A DNA stretch of 60,035 bases from an uncultured Clostridiaceae bacterium (GCA_947177415.1 CAMWUK010000010.1:1-60035); one strand, 5' to 3'; shown: positions 36,312 through 45,772, numbered from the stretch's first letter. Made by a program: numbers and translations. Notes: generated from the letters alone by a model not told the origin.

Positions 36312-36338
36312 CTGTAAGGCACTCCCCGCACCTTACAG
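36312..36338. repeat. 8-bp inverted repeat after XRE gene
   Basis: CTGTAAGG (36312-36319) and CCTTACAG (36331-36338) are perfect complements with an 11-nt GC-rich loop, 29 bases beyond the stop of the HTH gene. Neither side has a T-run, so it is not a standard terminator. It lies at the junction between ICE backbone and the AT-rich cargo. Confidence 0.4.
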
Positions 36339-36366
36339 CCCATTCTACTTACCTTATCAATCACCC

Positions 36367-36696
36367 CTAAAACCCATATTCCTCAATCCCTTTCTCCAGA
36401 ATCTTATGTATCAGTTCCTCCAGCTCCACCCCATTCATTTCACTGACAACAATCAGCTTTGCTAGGGTATCTTTCTGAACGGTTACCACATAACTTTCCT
36501 CATCTGCACGAAGTTCATGGACACAGATACCAAGTCCCTCTGCAAGCTTACACATGCAGCTAAGTTCCGGTTCTCTGCTTCCTGCCAGAATCTCAAGAAT
36601 GGTATGTTCTGGCACACTTGAAACCCTCGCAAGTTCCGCAATGCTGATTTCCTCCGCTTTCATTACGTTTAATAACTTATCTCCTGTTTCTAACAT
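36367..36696 (-). CDS. XRE-family helix-turn-helix protein
   Basis: 109 residues. The first 60 form a Cro/C1-type helix-turn-helix (SIAELARVSSVPEHTILEIL), the next 50 a small helical part ending EELIHKILEKGIEEYGF. AAGGAGG lies 8 nt before the ATG. It follows the DUF5688-like gene in the ICE backbone operon and is the last gene before the cargo island. It may regulate ICE genes; no operator can be assigned. Confidence 0.82.
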   Translation of the reverse strand: MLETGDKLLNVMKAEEISIAELARVSSVPEHTILEILAGSREPELSCMCKLAEGLGICVHELRADEESYVVTVQKDTLAKLIVVSEMNGVELEELIHKILEKGIEEYGF

Positions 36697-36722
36697 ATTT
36701 TCTTCCTCCTTATTCTCTCTAA

Positions 36723-37823
36723 TTATAGTGATGTTTCCTTTTTCTTTTCTGCTTTCTGATGTCCCTTTTCGCCTTTCTTCTCAATAGCTTCCTTCTTCTT
36801 TTCTTCAAGTTTATCTTTTACGGAAATACGTTCATGCCCATTTTCTTTTCTTTCCTCTTTCTGCCTGGTACGTTCCCCTTCCCTGTCACTGCGGAACAGT
36901 TCATGCTCTTTCGCATCATATTCATACACATGATCCGAAAGTCGTTCCTCTGGTACCACCTGTGTGTAGTTGACTTCCTGTACCATATGTTCCAGTTCAT
37001 CTAACCCCATTCCTGCATCTTTTGGTATAATTATTGTTTCATGAATGCAGGATGGCAGTACATAAAAATCCCCTATCTTTTCTGCAATTTCCTGTCTGGT
37101 ATTATCATTCAGGATTTCCGCTGCTCCGTTTAACATGTCAGCATTTGTCAGCACAAATATGGTATCGTGAATATCCTCTGTTGTCTGTGGCGAGGATTCT
37201 CCTGCTTTATTTCTATCCATGTTTTGCTCTATTGGAATATTTCCGTAAATAACATCACTCACGAATTCACTTATACCCTTAAAAACATATGGCTGTTTTT
37301 CCATGTTTTCCAATGCCTGACTGTGCAGTTCGTTGGCTGTAACCCCATATGTTTTCATCAGACTGTCTGTAATGGTTACGCTTGCAGTGCCTTCCGCACT
37401 TTTATCTAATAAAATCTGGTATACCGCAGCCAAATCTTCTATTTTGGTATATGGCTTGTCCTGTAAAAATCCCTCATTGGTTTCCCCGTTAATGAGTTTA
37501 CATACAATCTTATCTTTTATGCTGTCATAATCTGTGATTTTAGACAAATCCGTATCATAACCAATGGAACGTTCCTGATAGGTTTCTGCAATCTGTGATA
37601 ATACATCATACAGGTCAATTCCCTGCTGTATCTGCTCAAAGTATGGATTCAGATATACCACAGGAACAGCATGGTTCTCCCCTGTCTTGATGCTTAGACC
37701 GTCCATAACACAGTCGTTGTTTTTTATTACTTGGGCAATCTCAACTGTTGCATCTGCAAACTTTTCAGGCAGAAAATCCTGTATTTTTTCTTCCACCTGC
37801 TCTATAAAATCCTTATATTCCAT
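36723..37823 (-). CDS. DUF5688-like ICE protein with RISVKDKL tail
   Basis: 366 residues, soluble. The start (MEYKDFIEQVEEKIQDFLPE, then VEIAQVIKNNDCVMDGLSI) matches what I know as DUF5688, a family of unknown function common in Lachnospiraceae ICEs. The C-terminus changes to a charged linker and carries ERISVKDKLEEKKKEA and a terminal KKKETSL, the same tail as four other proteins here. Its ATG overlaps the stop of the 44-residue gene upstream (TAATG), so they are coupled. No catalytic motif is visible. Confidence 0.75.
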   Translation of the reverse strand: MEYKDFIEQVEEKIQDFLPEKFADATVEIAQVIKNNDCVMDGLSIKTGENHAVPVVYLNPYFEQIQQGIDLYDVLSQIAETYQERSIGYDTDLSKITDYDSIKDKIVCKLINGETNEGFLQDKPYTKIEDLAAVYQILLDKSAEGTASVTITDSLMKTYGVTANELHSQALENMEKQPYVFKGISEFVSDVIYGNIPIEQNMDRNKAGESSPQTTEDIHDTIFVLTNADMLNGAAEILNDNTRQEIAEKIGDFYVLPSCIHETIIIPKDAGMGLDELEHMVQEVNYTQVVPEERLSDHVYEYDAKEHELFRSDREGERTRQKEERKENGHERISVKDKLEEKKKEAIEKKGEKGHQKAEKKKETSL

Positions 37824-37957
37824 TACTTTCTATCCCCTTTCTTGGCTTCATTCTTTGATTTTCCCAACACTTCCGATATTTTTTCTTGGTACATCTTATA
37901 CCGCTTCACCATGCTTTTCTTATTGCTTGTATTTATTTCTTTTTCTAAACGTTGCAT
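37823..37957 (-). CDS. 44-residue basic hypothetical protein
   Basis: A short gene with GGAGG 6 nt before its ATG. The peptide (MQRLEKEINTSNKKSMVKRY, then a Lys-rich end) is strongly basic and probably helical. Its stop overlaps the start codon of the DUF5688-like gene (TAATG), good evidence that it is translated. I do not recognise the family. Confidence 0.65.
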   Translation of the reverse strand: MQRLEKEINTSNKKSMVKRYKMYQEKISEVLGKSKNEAKKGDRK

Positions 37958-37969
37958 TTTTGTTTCCTC

Positions 37970-38212
37970 CTATTCAGCTTTCTTTCCAAATGAAAATGTA
38001 TTATTTTTTTCCTGTTTCGGTGCAAACCTTCCTTTTACTTCAGCAAGTCGTTTTTCTATCATGGAAAACATAACTTCTACCTGCTCTTCGGTATACTCAT
38101 AATTACTGCGGTTGGCAAGATGTTCAATCCTCCCAATGGCTTCTATCACCTTATTTACACGATACTCTCCAAGGCGGATAAACTTATCTGCCCTGCTTTC
38201 ACTGTCCTGCAC
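37970..38212 (-). CDS. Small ICE protein, unknown function
   Basis: About 80 residues; core IRLGEYRVNKVIEAIGRIEH, then helical sequence and an end KNNTFSFGKKAE. The pattern is that of a conserved small ICE protein encoded near topoisomerase III; function unknown. Start is unclear: GTG 38212 has only a purine-rich stretch before it, while GGAGG lies before an ATA at about 38227 and the frame stays open further upstream without an ATG. A lost ATG or a non-standard start is possible. Confidence 0.6.
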   Translation of the reverse strand: MQDSESRADKFIRLGEYRVNKVIEAIGRIEHLANRSNYEYTEEQVEVMFSMIEKRLAEVKGRFAPKQEKNNTFSFGKKAE

Positions 38213-38292
38213 CTTCTTTGCTTCTTCTATTCCTGTGTCCTCCTGTTTTTCACTCTGTTTTTCATATCCTGCCTAACTTTTCATGCTGCCTT

Positions 38293-40404
38293 TTATTTCT
38301 TCCTTCTCTTAGGGAATTCCATATTGAATTTAAACTGCTTTCCTGACCTCTCCTGCCCATCTTTTGTATATTGGTAATCCTCTATGCCATTAGGAATAAT
38401 ATAGGCATCATATTTTTTCCCTGCCTTATTTGTCAATCCTTTTAATAAAATCTTCTTTCCCTCAAGGATTGTTTTCACCTGTTCATCGGTAAGGGCAGCT
38501 CCCATAATCCTGCTTATGTTCATTCCACACTTATTTGTGCAGTATGCCCCATATTTTCCCTTTATCACCTGCCCGCCACAGTTCGGGCAAACACCAAGTG
38601 TTTCCTGTTCTCTGACAAACATTTTTTTCTGGTCGTCACTGACTTCATGATAGTTATGAATAAGTTCTGATACCATGGCTTCAATGTCTGACATAAATTC
38701 CTCTCTACCCATTTCTCCCTTTGCCACAAGGGTAAGGGCATTTTCCCAATCAGCGGTAAGTTTTGGGGATTTCACTATCTCTGGCAGTACCGTAATCAGT
38801 TTTATGCCATCCTCTGTAGGAATGATCTGTTTTTTCTCTCTTTTTACAAATCCATCCCTGACTAACTTCTCAATAATGTCTGCTCTGGTGGCTGGTGTGC
38901 CAAGTCCCTTCCTCTCTGCCTCTGCTCCAATATCTTCACTGCCGGCTCTCTCCATGGCTGACAACAGAGAATCTTCCGTAAAATGCTTTGGCGGTTGGGT
39001 GTAATGCTCACTGGCTTTTGTCTTCACTCCTTCAAAAACCATTCCTTCTGTAAGCTCCGGCAGCTTCTTTTCTTCCTGCACTGAAGGAGTATTTCTTTCT
39101 TCTTTTGTCTGATATGATTTACGAAAGGCTTCTTCAAAATCCTTCCACCCATTCTTTTGAACTGATTTACCGGAAGCAGAAAAAGCAGAACCTCCACAGG
39201 AAAACTCTGCTTTTACCGTTTCATATATATGCTTTTCCCCTGTGGCACAAAGAAGCCTGTCTGCCACAAGGAATAAGATTTTTTGCTCTGTTTCCGGAAT
39301 GGCTGCAAGGTCTGTTTTTCCAATCTCCACTGTAGGAATAATCGCATGGTGGTCTGTTACCTTTTTACTGTTTAATACTCTTTTTATATCCGGATGAAAC
39401 ACCACCTGTGGCACAAATGGAATGGTTTCAAAAATGGTTTTGATTACCTGCTCTGCTGTCAATGCCATATCATCGGAAAGAAACTGACTGTCTGTTCTTG
39501 GATATGTAACCAGCTTTTTTTCATACAGGCTTTGTGTATACTCCAAGGTCTGTTTTGCGGTAAATCCAAAAATGCGGTTGGCATCTCTCTGAAGTGTGGT
39601 AAGGTCATAGAGTTTTGGCGGTGCAACTGCCTTTTCTTCCTTTATCACTGATGTAACAAGTGCCTGTCCGTTCCTGCAAGCCTTTGTAATGCCCTCTGCT
39701 TCGGTTTTACTGTTGATTCTTTCTGTTGCTGCATCTATCCCATCCATCAGGATATGTGCCATGTAATATGGTTCTTTTTTGAAATTCTGTATTTTTGTTT
39801 CCCGTTCCACAAGCATGGCAAGGGTAGGTGTCTGTACTCTGCCTACTTTCAAAACCTTACCTCCATACAGCACTGTAAATAATCTTGTACCGTTAATGCC
39901 TACCAGCCAGTCTGCTTCCTGTCTGCATAGTGCCGAATGATATAAGGAATTGTAATCACTTCCCGGCTTTAAGTTCTCAAATCCTTGTCTTATGGCACTT
40001 TCCTCCATGGAAGAAATCCATAAACGCTCCATAGGCTTACTGCACTGTGCCATCTCATATACCAGGCGGAAGATAAGCTCTCCCTCACGCCCTGCATCCG
40101 TTGCACATACAACGGTGGATACCCTGCTGTCATGTAATAACTCATAAAGCACTTTATACTGATCTTTTGTATCTTCTTTTAACTCATACTGCCACTGTTC
40201 CGGCTTTATGGGTAAACTCTCATACGTCCATTTCTTCCACTGCTCTCCATAGCTTTCCGGCTGTGCAAGTTCAATTAAATGCCCAACACACCAGCTTACC
40301 AGATAACCTTCTCCCTCAAAATATCCGTCCTGTCTGTCTGTTGCTCCTAATACTTCTGCAATACTTTTTGCCACACTTGGCTTTTCTGCGATTACTAACT
40401 GCAT
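38293..40404 (-). CDS. topB: DNA topoisomerase III
   Basis: 703 residues, type IA topoisomerase. The Toprim N-terminus begins MQLVIAEKPSVAKSIAEVLG, with the acidic DAGREGELIFR motif; the active-site Tyr is in VTYPRTDSQFLSDDM; a C-terminal zinc-binding repeat CPNCGGQV...YCTNKCGMN follows. Plasmid and ICE copies (TraE-type) resolve single-strand catenanes during replication and transfer. AGGAGG precedes ATG. It follows the MT-A70 methylase in the leftward operon. With RepA and ParAB it suggests the element replicates autonomously after excision. Confidence 0.95.
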   Translation of the reverse strand: MQLVIAEKPSVAKSIAEVLGATDRQDGYFEGEGYLVSWCVGHLIELAQPESYGEQWKKWTYESLPIKPEQWQYELKEDTKDQYKVLYELLHDSRVSTVVCATDAGREGELIFRLVYEMAQCSKPMERLWISSMEESAIRQGFENLKPGSDYNSLYHSALCRQEADWLVGINGTRLFTVLYGGKVLKVGRVQTPTLAMLVERETKIQNFKKEPYYMAHILMDGIDAATERINSKTEAEGITKACRNGQALVTSVIKEEKAVAPPKLYDLTTLQRDANRIFGFTAKQTLEYTQSLYEKKLVTYPRTDSQFLSDDMALTAEQVIKTIFETIPFVPQVVFHPDIKRVLNSKKVTDHHAIIPTVEIGKTDLAAIPETEQKILFLVADRLLCATGEKHIYETVKAEFSCGGSAFSASGKSVQKNGWKDFEEAFRKSYQTKEERNTPSVQEEKKLPELTEGMVFEGVKTKASEHYTQPPKHFTEDSLLSAMERAGSEDIGAEAERKGLGTPATRADIIEKLVRDGFVKREKKQIIPTEDGIKLITVLPEIVKSPKLTADWENALTLVAKGEMGREEFMSDIEAMVSELIHNYHEVSDDQKKMFVREQETLGVCPNCGGQVIKGKYGAYCTNKCGMNISRIMGAALTDEQVKTILEGKKILLKGLTNKAGKKYDAYIIPNGIEDYQYTKDGQERSGKQFKFNMEFPKRRKK

Positions 40405-40434
40405 TTTCTTTTCCTCCTAATCTGGCGGATATTT

Positions 40435-41010
40435 TTAATCCGCTTTGCTGTTTTCTTGTTTTAATATAATGTCTGATTCCACTTCATTGCCCCATACATC
40501 AAAGCCTTCTGTTTTTCTCCTTGCAAACAGTTCAATCCTTGGCACATCTCCCATCAGTCTGATAATACGGTCATGTACCTCCTGCGGCTTTCTGCTGTGT
40601 TCCTCCACATGGGAGATTACAACCTGATGTATTCCGGCATTCTTGCGTTTTGGTCTGCCCTTTGTTCCCAACAGGCAGATTTCCGCATTGCTTCTTGTCC
40701 AGAAACCCATTCCCCAGAACAGGGAGTCTGCTTTCCGGTTCTGCTTTACCCACACAAAGGCAGTAGTCTTATATTCAAATCCCCATGCCTTTAAGACTTC
40801 TATCCCTTCTAACAGGCAGGGCAGGGTTACCCAGAGAAATAAGGCACAGTCCCTGTCTGCCAAATCAGCTACGGGAAGTGCCTTAATATCCTCAAGTTTC
40901 ATGGTGGGATAGTGGCTTTCTGCACTACGCCCCATTCCTTTCTTGGAGTAAACTTTATAATGCCATGGCGGATCTGCATAAATCACTCCATATTTTTTCT
41001 GTTTTTTCAA
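40435..41010 (-). CDS. MT-A70-family DNA N6-adenine methyltransferase
   Basis: 191 residues. IYADPPWHYKVY contains the DPPW catalytic motif (13-16) of the MT-A70 class, and later blocks (LFLWVTLPCLLEGIEVLKAW; EHSRKPQEVHDRI; IELFARRKTEGFDVWGNE) are typical of phage and ICE members. It probably methylates adenine in the element's DNA, which would help against host restriction, alongside the methylase-like giant protein. It starts at TTG 41010, overlapping the TGA of the CD1107-type gene, with AGGAG just before. No cognate nuclease is present, so it is an orphan methylase. Confidence 0.88.
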   Translation of the reverse strand: MKKQKKYGVIYADPPWHYKVYSKKGMGRSAESHYPTMKLEDIKALPVADLADRDCALFLWVTLPCLLEGIEVLKAWGFEYKTTAFVWVKQNRKADSLFWGMGFWTRSNAEICLLGTKGRPKRKNAGIHQVVISHVEEHSRKPQEVHDRIIRLMGDVPRIELFARRKTEGFDVWGNEVESDIILKQENSKAD

Positions 41011-42578
41011 TACTCCTGCTCCCCGCTTTCCTCTGTATCCTCAAAGAAATCGTCCTCTGTATCTTCATTTTCTTCCTCTTCTTCATACTCCTCCTCATCG
41101 TCTTCCTCATCTTCCTCAAGAAAATCCTCTTTCTTTTTACGGATAACTTTAAAATAATAACCGCCAATCACTGCTATTGCTGCAATGCCTATCATCATAT
41201 AGGTTCCCATTGGATTTTCTTTTTTTGGTGCTTTTTCTTCCGGTGCTTCTGTGGTATCTTCTCCTGCACCTTCCTCTGTTGTTCCGTCTGCCTTATCATT
41301 AGAACTGTTTTCTATGTTGTTATTGGATAAAGCCCCTTCTGAAACAGGGATTGCAGACTCCAGTGCTGCCGAGTTTTTCGGAAGTGTTTCACTGTTATCC
41401 GTTGTGGTATTTAACAGGTCATTTTCACTGATTTCTGTTAAGAAATAAACCTCTTCCTCCTCCCCGTCCCTGTCGATTATCAGATAAAATACCTTTTCAT
41501 TTTTTGTCTGGATGGTATAAAATTCTTTGCCCTTGTCTTTATCTGTCTTTGTGGCACTGTCCTTTGTTTCCTTATCCGAACCATCATTTATAATCTGATT
41601 GCCTTCACTGTCTGTTTTGGTATGTTCTGTTACCTGTGCAGTAGCATTGGAAGGCTTGGTTGCTTCTGCATCCACCGGAAGCTGTTCTGCTGGATCGCTC
41701 TCATTACTGTCCCCCGTTTCCGGGTCTGTATAATAGGGATTGGCTGTTTTATAGACTTCTGACATGTTTCCTGCATTGTCCATTGCCTGAATGGTAAAAT
41801 ACTGATACCCTGCATCAAACTGTTGTAGCCGGATATTCAGCACCCCGTTGGTTATTTTCTCAAATTCATATCCATTGACATAAACCGCCTTGATACCCGA
41901 ATCTGTATCCTGAGCCTGTATGCTTAACAGTCCGTCACTTACCGCTGCATTTAATGTGGGCTTGTCAAAGTCAAAGCATTGAATAAAACGGTTTCTTTCG
42001 TATGTCTTACCCTTCTGGTCTGTTACAAGGACATAAATGGTGCTGTTCTCTGAAATCTCCACATACATATCTTCCGTAATGTCTGTCCAGCTCCCATTCT
42101 GCCCAATTTTTGCCTGTATGCTCTGTATGGTAAAATTCCCTGACACTGCCACATCTTCTACAGAAACAGATACTTTTGCAGTATCCTTGTACCACCCTTC
42201 CGGTGTGGTGATTGTGATTTTTACACTTGGGTTTACATACTTACAATGGGTATAATCTTCCCTGCAAACTTCACATTCCGTATCTGTGGAATATTTGGTA
42301 CATAACTCCTTACAAATACATTCTGGTTCTAAAACATCACTGCCAGAAATATCATTGCCTGTTCCACTGTTATTCTTAGTAGCAGATGTTTCTGTGGTGC
42401 TTTCTCCTTTTTCTTTGGTACTTCCCTCTTTCTTGTCGCTGCTTTTTTCCTGTTCTTCCTGTGCCTGTATATCTACTGCATTTTCACTGTTTGCCAGAAA
42501 TGCCCCCACAGGCATACAGAATAAAATTATGGAAAGCAGCAAAGATATGACTGCTCTAATAGATAGTTTTTTCTTCAT
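41007..42578 (-). CDS. CD1107-type surface protein (DUF4366)
   Basis: 523 residues. A signal peptide (residues 1-30, LLLSIILFCMPVGAF) leads to a Ser/Thr/Glu-rich linker, a Cys-rich patch (CICKELCTKY, CEVCREDYTHC), Ig-like repeats (WYKDTAKVSVSVEDVAVSG; LSIQAQDTDSGIKAVYVNG), a low-complexity stretch, one C-terminal membrane helix (YMMIGIAAIAVIGGYYF) and a very acidic cytoplasmic tail. NCBI-style naming would be CD1107 family mobile element protein. It is probably exposed on the cell wall, helping mating contact. It overlaps the DUF4315 gene upstream and the methylase downstream. Confidence 0.85.
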   Translation of the reverse strand: MKKKLSIRAVISLLLSIILFCMPVGAFLANSENAVDIQAQEEQEKSSDKKEGSTKEKGESTTETSATKNNSGTGNDISGSDVLEPECICKELCTKYSTDTECEVCREDYTHCKYVNPSVKITITTPEGWYKDTAKVSVSVEDVAVSGNFTIQSIQAKIGQNGSWTDITEDMYVEISENSTIYVLVTDQKGKTYERNRFIQCFDFDKPTLNAAVSDGLLSIQAQDTDSGIKAVYVNGYEFEKITNGVLNIRLQQFDAGYQYFTIQAMDNAGNMSEVYKTANPYYTDPETGDSNESDPAEQLPVDAEATKPSNATAQVTEHTKTDSEGNQIINDGSDKETKDSATKTDKDKGKEFYTIQTKNEKVFYLIIDRDGEEEEVYFLTEISENDLLNTTTDNSETLPKNSAALESAIPVSEGALSNNNIENSSNDKADGTTEEGAGEDTTEAPEEKAPKKENPMGTYMMIGIAAIAVIGGYYFKVIRKKKEDFLEEDEEDDEEEYEEEEENEDTEDDFFEDTEESGEQEY

Positions 42579-42822
42579 TTCCCGTTATCTCCTTTTCTAT
42601 TTTTGTTTCTTTTTCTGCTAATAAATGCGAAATCTCGTCCTCACTGAATTTATTAAGCAATTGCAGTTTCTCGGACGAGATTTTATATTTTCTGATAAGT
42701 TTCATGGTTTCGGCATCCTCTGCCATCTGTTTCTGCTCTGCCAAGTCCTTCTCTTTTGCCTGCAGCTGTGCAAGCTGCTGTCGGACTTTGGTTAATTCTT
42801 TTTCAATTCGCTCTTTTGTCAT
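42556..42822 (-). CDS. DUF4315 family protein
   Basis: 88 residues, almost entirely coiled coil (KELTKVRQQLAQLQAKEKDL), then KYKISSEKLQLLNKFSEDEI. This is the small DUF4315 protein found between the CD1107 and CD1108 genes of Tn1549-like elements. Function is unknown; a structural role in the transfer apparatus is likely from its position. It overlaps the next gene by 23 bases. Confidence 0.85.
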   Translation of the reverse strand: MTKERIEKELTKVRQQLAQLQAKEKDLAEQKQMAEDAETMKLIRKYKISSEKLQLLNKFSEDEISHLLAEKETKIEKEITGNEEKTIY

Positions 42823-42844
42823 AGATAAAATTTCCTCACTCCTT

Positions 42845-45772
42845 CTAATTCAGTCTGCCAAAGGCATAAAAATGGCTCTGCCAGTATGGGGTATGTATGG
42901 AAGCATAGCTTATGGGATTTCCACAGTGTATCATCACACCGTTTCCACAATAAATTCCCACATGGCTCACTGCTCCTGCGGAATTATAAGTACCTGTAAA
43001 AAAGATAATATCCCCTGCCTTTGCTTCACTTTGTGACACCGGGGTACACTGGTCATAAATGCCCTGTGCTGTGGTTCGTGGCAGGTTATGTACTCCGCTG
43101 TTGGTAAATACCCAGCACACAAAACCGGAACAGTCAAAACTTGTTGACGGATTGGAGCCTCCCCATACATAAGGGTAGCCTAAATATTTTGCTGCCTCTT
43201 CCATCAAAACCTGTACCGTTGCATCGTCATAAGACTCTGGCGGTTTTGCATTTCCCGGCACTCCTCCGCCACCGCCTGGTGTTTCTCCGTAAAGTGTGCC
43301 TTCCCCTACATCAAAGTAAAATAACGGGTTGTAATACTCCCCGTTATACAGACATTCGATATGTAAATGGCTTCCGGTACTGCTTCCGGTGTTTCCGGTT
43401 GTGCCAATAACTGCCCCTTTGGTGACTTTCTGTCCCTTGTGGACATTAAGGCTTTCCATGTGGGCATACTTGGTGGTATAACCATCCTTTTCAATTACCA
43501 CATAATTCCCATAGTAACCGTCATAAGCCGCTGTTGTTACCGTTCCGTCATGGGCTGCATATACCTTCGTTCCTGTGGGTACTGCAATATCCAGCCCCCT
43601 GTGTATTTCCTCCTTTCCGGTGTTGGGGTTTTTCCGATACCCATAATAGCTGCTGATATAATTGTACCAATACAGCTTAAGGGGAGAAGAAAACTGCTGT
43701 AACAGTCCTCCTGTCTCTCCATACGTGTCATAGATTTCTTTCTGCCCTGCATCCATTTTTCCGGCAACAATGGTTTCCAGAGGGTTGACGGTAAGTACCA
43801 CCTTTAAAATATGGACTTCGTATTCCTCTTCTTCCATCACCGGATTGCCAGCTTCATCATACAGCGGATTGCCCTCTGCATCTTTTGCCTGCACCTGTCT
43901 TGTTCTTGTTTCTGTTGTTGGTGTGACAGTCAGGGTATACATTTCCTCAAAAAGTGCCTGTACTTCGCCCTCTACTTCACTTGCGGTAAACTCTGTATGA
44001 ATGGCTGATAAATAGTTAATCAGCGTAAAAGGATTGTGTCCGATTTCCCCAAGGTCGTATGAATACTCATCATACCCCGGATAATCAGTTTCAATACGGT
44101 CAATCCTATTCTGCAAGTCAAGCTCCAGACGGGTAAACTGCAAATCTGCGGCATCTATCTCTTTTGGCTCACTTAAATAACTTGCTGCTAAAACCTTGGA
44201 CTGTGTATCTGCAAACATTGCCCCGCAGGAGGACATGGAGGTCATAATCATAGTCAGAAGGACTGCAATAACACCTGCCGTTATCAATACCCCTGCATTT
44301 CTGCCTGCCATTTCCTGTAACTTCTTAGCTATGGCGGTTGCTGTATTGGCTGTCTTTGAAACTGCTTCCTGTGCGTTTTTCATAGCAGCACCATTTTTCT
44401 TTGCTTTCATGTACTCCCGCTTAATCCGCTGTTTTTGTAACCTCTTCTGCAAAGCCTTTTTTTGCATTTGAGGGTTTTCTTCTAAAAACTTCTGATACCG
44501 GAAATTGACTTCTTTCTGAAACTGCTTTTTTTCCAGCTTTGCCACTTTTGCCCGCTGTTTCTGCCCTTTTCCCCTGTACTGCCTTTTTACAAATCCAAAC
44601 AGCTCCTCGGCTTTCTGCTCTATCTTATGGCTGCCCTCTACCGCTGCATTTTCTTTTTCTGTTTCTGCAACCTTTCCATGCACATAGTTTTTGCCCTCAT
44701 TCTGCAATCTCCGTATGGCAGACTTGGGTAATCCTTCCCGTTTAAAGGTTTTTTCTTTTTCTATGGGAACTACCACATATCTGCCTTTGCCTGTTTCTTC
44801 ATCAAAGACTCTTTGTAAGGTATACTCTTTTTTCTTTGGGAGTTTCTCCCTTGCCTTCTCTACTTTTTTTCCTGCTTTCTCTGCCTGTTTCCTTTTCTTT
44901 TGTAACTTTTTACTTTCAGTAAATGCACTGTCGGCACTATCGGAAAATCCCTTATTGGTATTGTCTGTAAAATCAGCTTTTGTATCTTCTGTAAATGTTT
45001 TATCTGTTGAAAATTTCTCCTGCTCCTTATCCCTCCTACGCTGTTTCCAGTTCCGATACTCTTTTCTTACTTTCTTTTTCTTGTACCTGCCTTTTTTGGG
45101 AGCGGGAATATAAGTATCTTTGTGGCGATAACCTTCTATGAAATCTGTTTTTGGGTTGGTTTTCTCCTGTTGTTCTGAAAAATCCTGTTGTGTAAAAGTA
45201 CTATTATCTTTCACAAAGTCAGATTTTGCTTCTTTTGCTGGCTCTTGCTTTGCCTTTTTCTCTCCCTCCTGCTTTACATTTGTCTGGAACTTCTGGACAT
45301 TTTGTCTAAAAGTTTCCGAATACTTTTGTCTGTCATTATTGGTAACAGATTGTTTTACCGATAAATCCTGCTGTGTAAAAGCAGTGTTGTCTTTTGCAAA
45401 ATCAGATTTATTTTCTTCTATTACCTCTTTCTTTTTCTCATGCTTTATTTCTGCCCCGGACTTCTGGACATTTTGTCCAAAAGTTTCCTGGTACATTTTT
45501 TTTGCATAAGACTTGGAGATTTTCTTTGCTGCCGATGTTGTATTATTTTCCCTGTTTCCAGCATTACCACTGTTTTCATTCTCTATGAAATCTGACTTAT
45601 TATGTGATTTTTCTACTTTAAAGGTCTGTTCTTCTTTTCGGCTGCTATTATCATCTCTCGGTTGAAAATCGGCTTTGCCACCCCTTGGAAACTCTGTATC
45701 TTCCCTTTTATGGAAGTCTGCATTTGTCTGTTTCATAAAAGCGGTTGCCTGTTTTTTCTTTTTTTCTGCCAT
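42845..45772 (-). CDS. CD1108-type bifunctional cell-wall hydrolase (M23 + NlpC/P60)
   Basis: 975 residues. The first 400 or so are Lys/Glu-rich and disordered, with about eight copies of a K[ST]DF motif. A membrane helix (GVLITAGVIAVLLTMIMTSM) follows, then the outside part: a M23 metallopeptidase (GLDIAVPTGTKVYAAHDG, TGSHLHIE) and a C40 NlpC/P60 domain (YVWGGSNPSTSFDCSGFV with the Cys, VSHVGIYCGNG with the His). Such proteins open the peptidoglycan for the mating channel, as VirB1/CwlT do. ATG 45772 overlaps the VirB4 TGA. Two copies of a palindromic repeat lie inside the disordered part. Confidence 0.9.
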   Translation of the reverse strand: MAEKKKKQATAFMKQTNADFHKREDTEFPRGGKADFQPRDDNSSRKEEQTFKVEKSHNKSDFIENENSGNAGNRENNTTSAAKKISKSYAKKMYQETFGQNVQKSGAEIKHEKKKEVIEENKSDFAKDNTAFTQQDLSVKQSVTNNDRQKYSETFRQNVQKFQTNVKQEGEKKAKQEPAKEAKSDFVKDNSTFTQQDFSEQQEKTNPKTDFIEGYRHKDTYIPAPKKGRYKKKKVRKEYRNWKQRRRDKEQEKFSTDKTFTEDTKADFTDNTNKGFSDSADSAFTESKKLQKKRKQAEKAGKKVEKAREKLPKKKEYTLQRVFDEETGKGRYVVVPIEKEKTFKREGLPKSAIRRLQNEGKNYVHGKVAETEKENAAVEGSHKIEQKAEELFGFVKRQYRGKGQKQRAKVAKLEKKQFQKEVNFRYQKFLEENPQMQKKALQKRLQKQRIKREYMKAKKNGAAMKNAQEAVSKTANTATAIAKKLQEMAGRNAGVLITAGVIAVLLTMIMTSMSSCGAMFADTQSKVLAASYLSEPKEIDAADLQFTRLELDLQNRIDRIETDYPGYDEYSYDLGEIGHNPFTLINYLSAIHTEFTASEVEGEVQALFEEMYTLTVTPTTETRTRQVQAKDAEGNPLYDEAGNPVMEEEEYEVHILKVVLTVNPLETIVAGKMDAGQKEIYDTYGETGGLLQQFSSPLKLYWYNYISSYYGYRKNPNTGKEEIHRGLDIAVPTGTKVYAAHDGTVTTAAYDGYYGNYVVIEKDGYTTKYAHMESLNVHKGQKVTKGAVIGTTGNTGSSTGSHLHIECLYNGEYYNPLFYFDVGEGTLYGETPGGGGGVPGNAKPPESYDDATVQVLMEEAAKYLGYPYVWGGSNPSTSFDCSGFVCWVFTNSGVHNLPRTTAQGIYDQCTPVSQSEAKAGDIIFFTGTYNSAGAVSHVGIYCGNGVMIHCGNPISYASIHTPYWQSHFYAFGRLN
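45290..45312. repeat. Dispersed palindrome copy 1
   Basis: CTTCTGGAC, five bases, GTCTAAAAG: one arm mismatch. It lies inside the CD1108 coding region, where it encodes the peptide FRQNVQK. Confidence 0.6.
45461..45483. repeat. Dispersed palindrome copy 2
   Basis: CTTCTGGAC, five bases, GTCCAAAAG: near-perfect arms. It lies inside the CD1108 coding region, encoding FGQNVQK. Confidence 0.65.

Noticed and set aside
36312-36338. Inverted repeat as terminator
   Set aside because: No T-run on either strand and GC-rich loop; listed as repeat only.
40912-41330. Long plus-strand frames opposite CD1107
   Set aside because: They are antisense readings of the acidic Glu-rich tail and linker, with Ser/Phe-rich low-complexity output.
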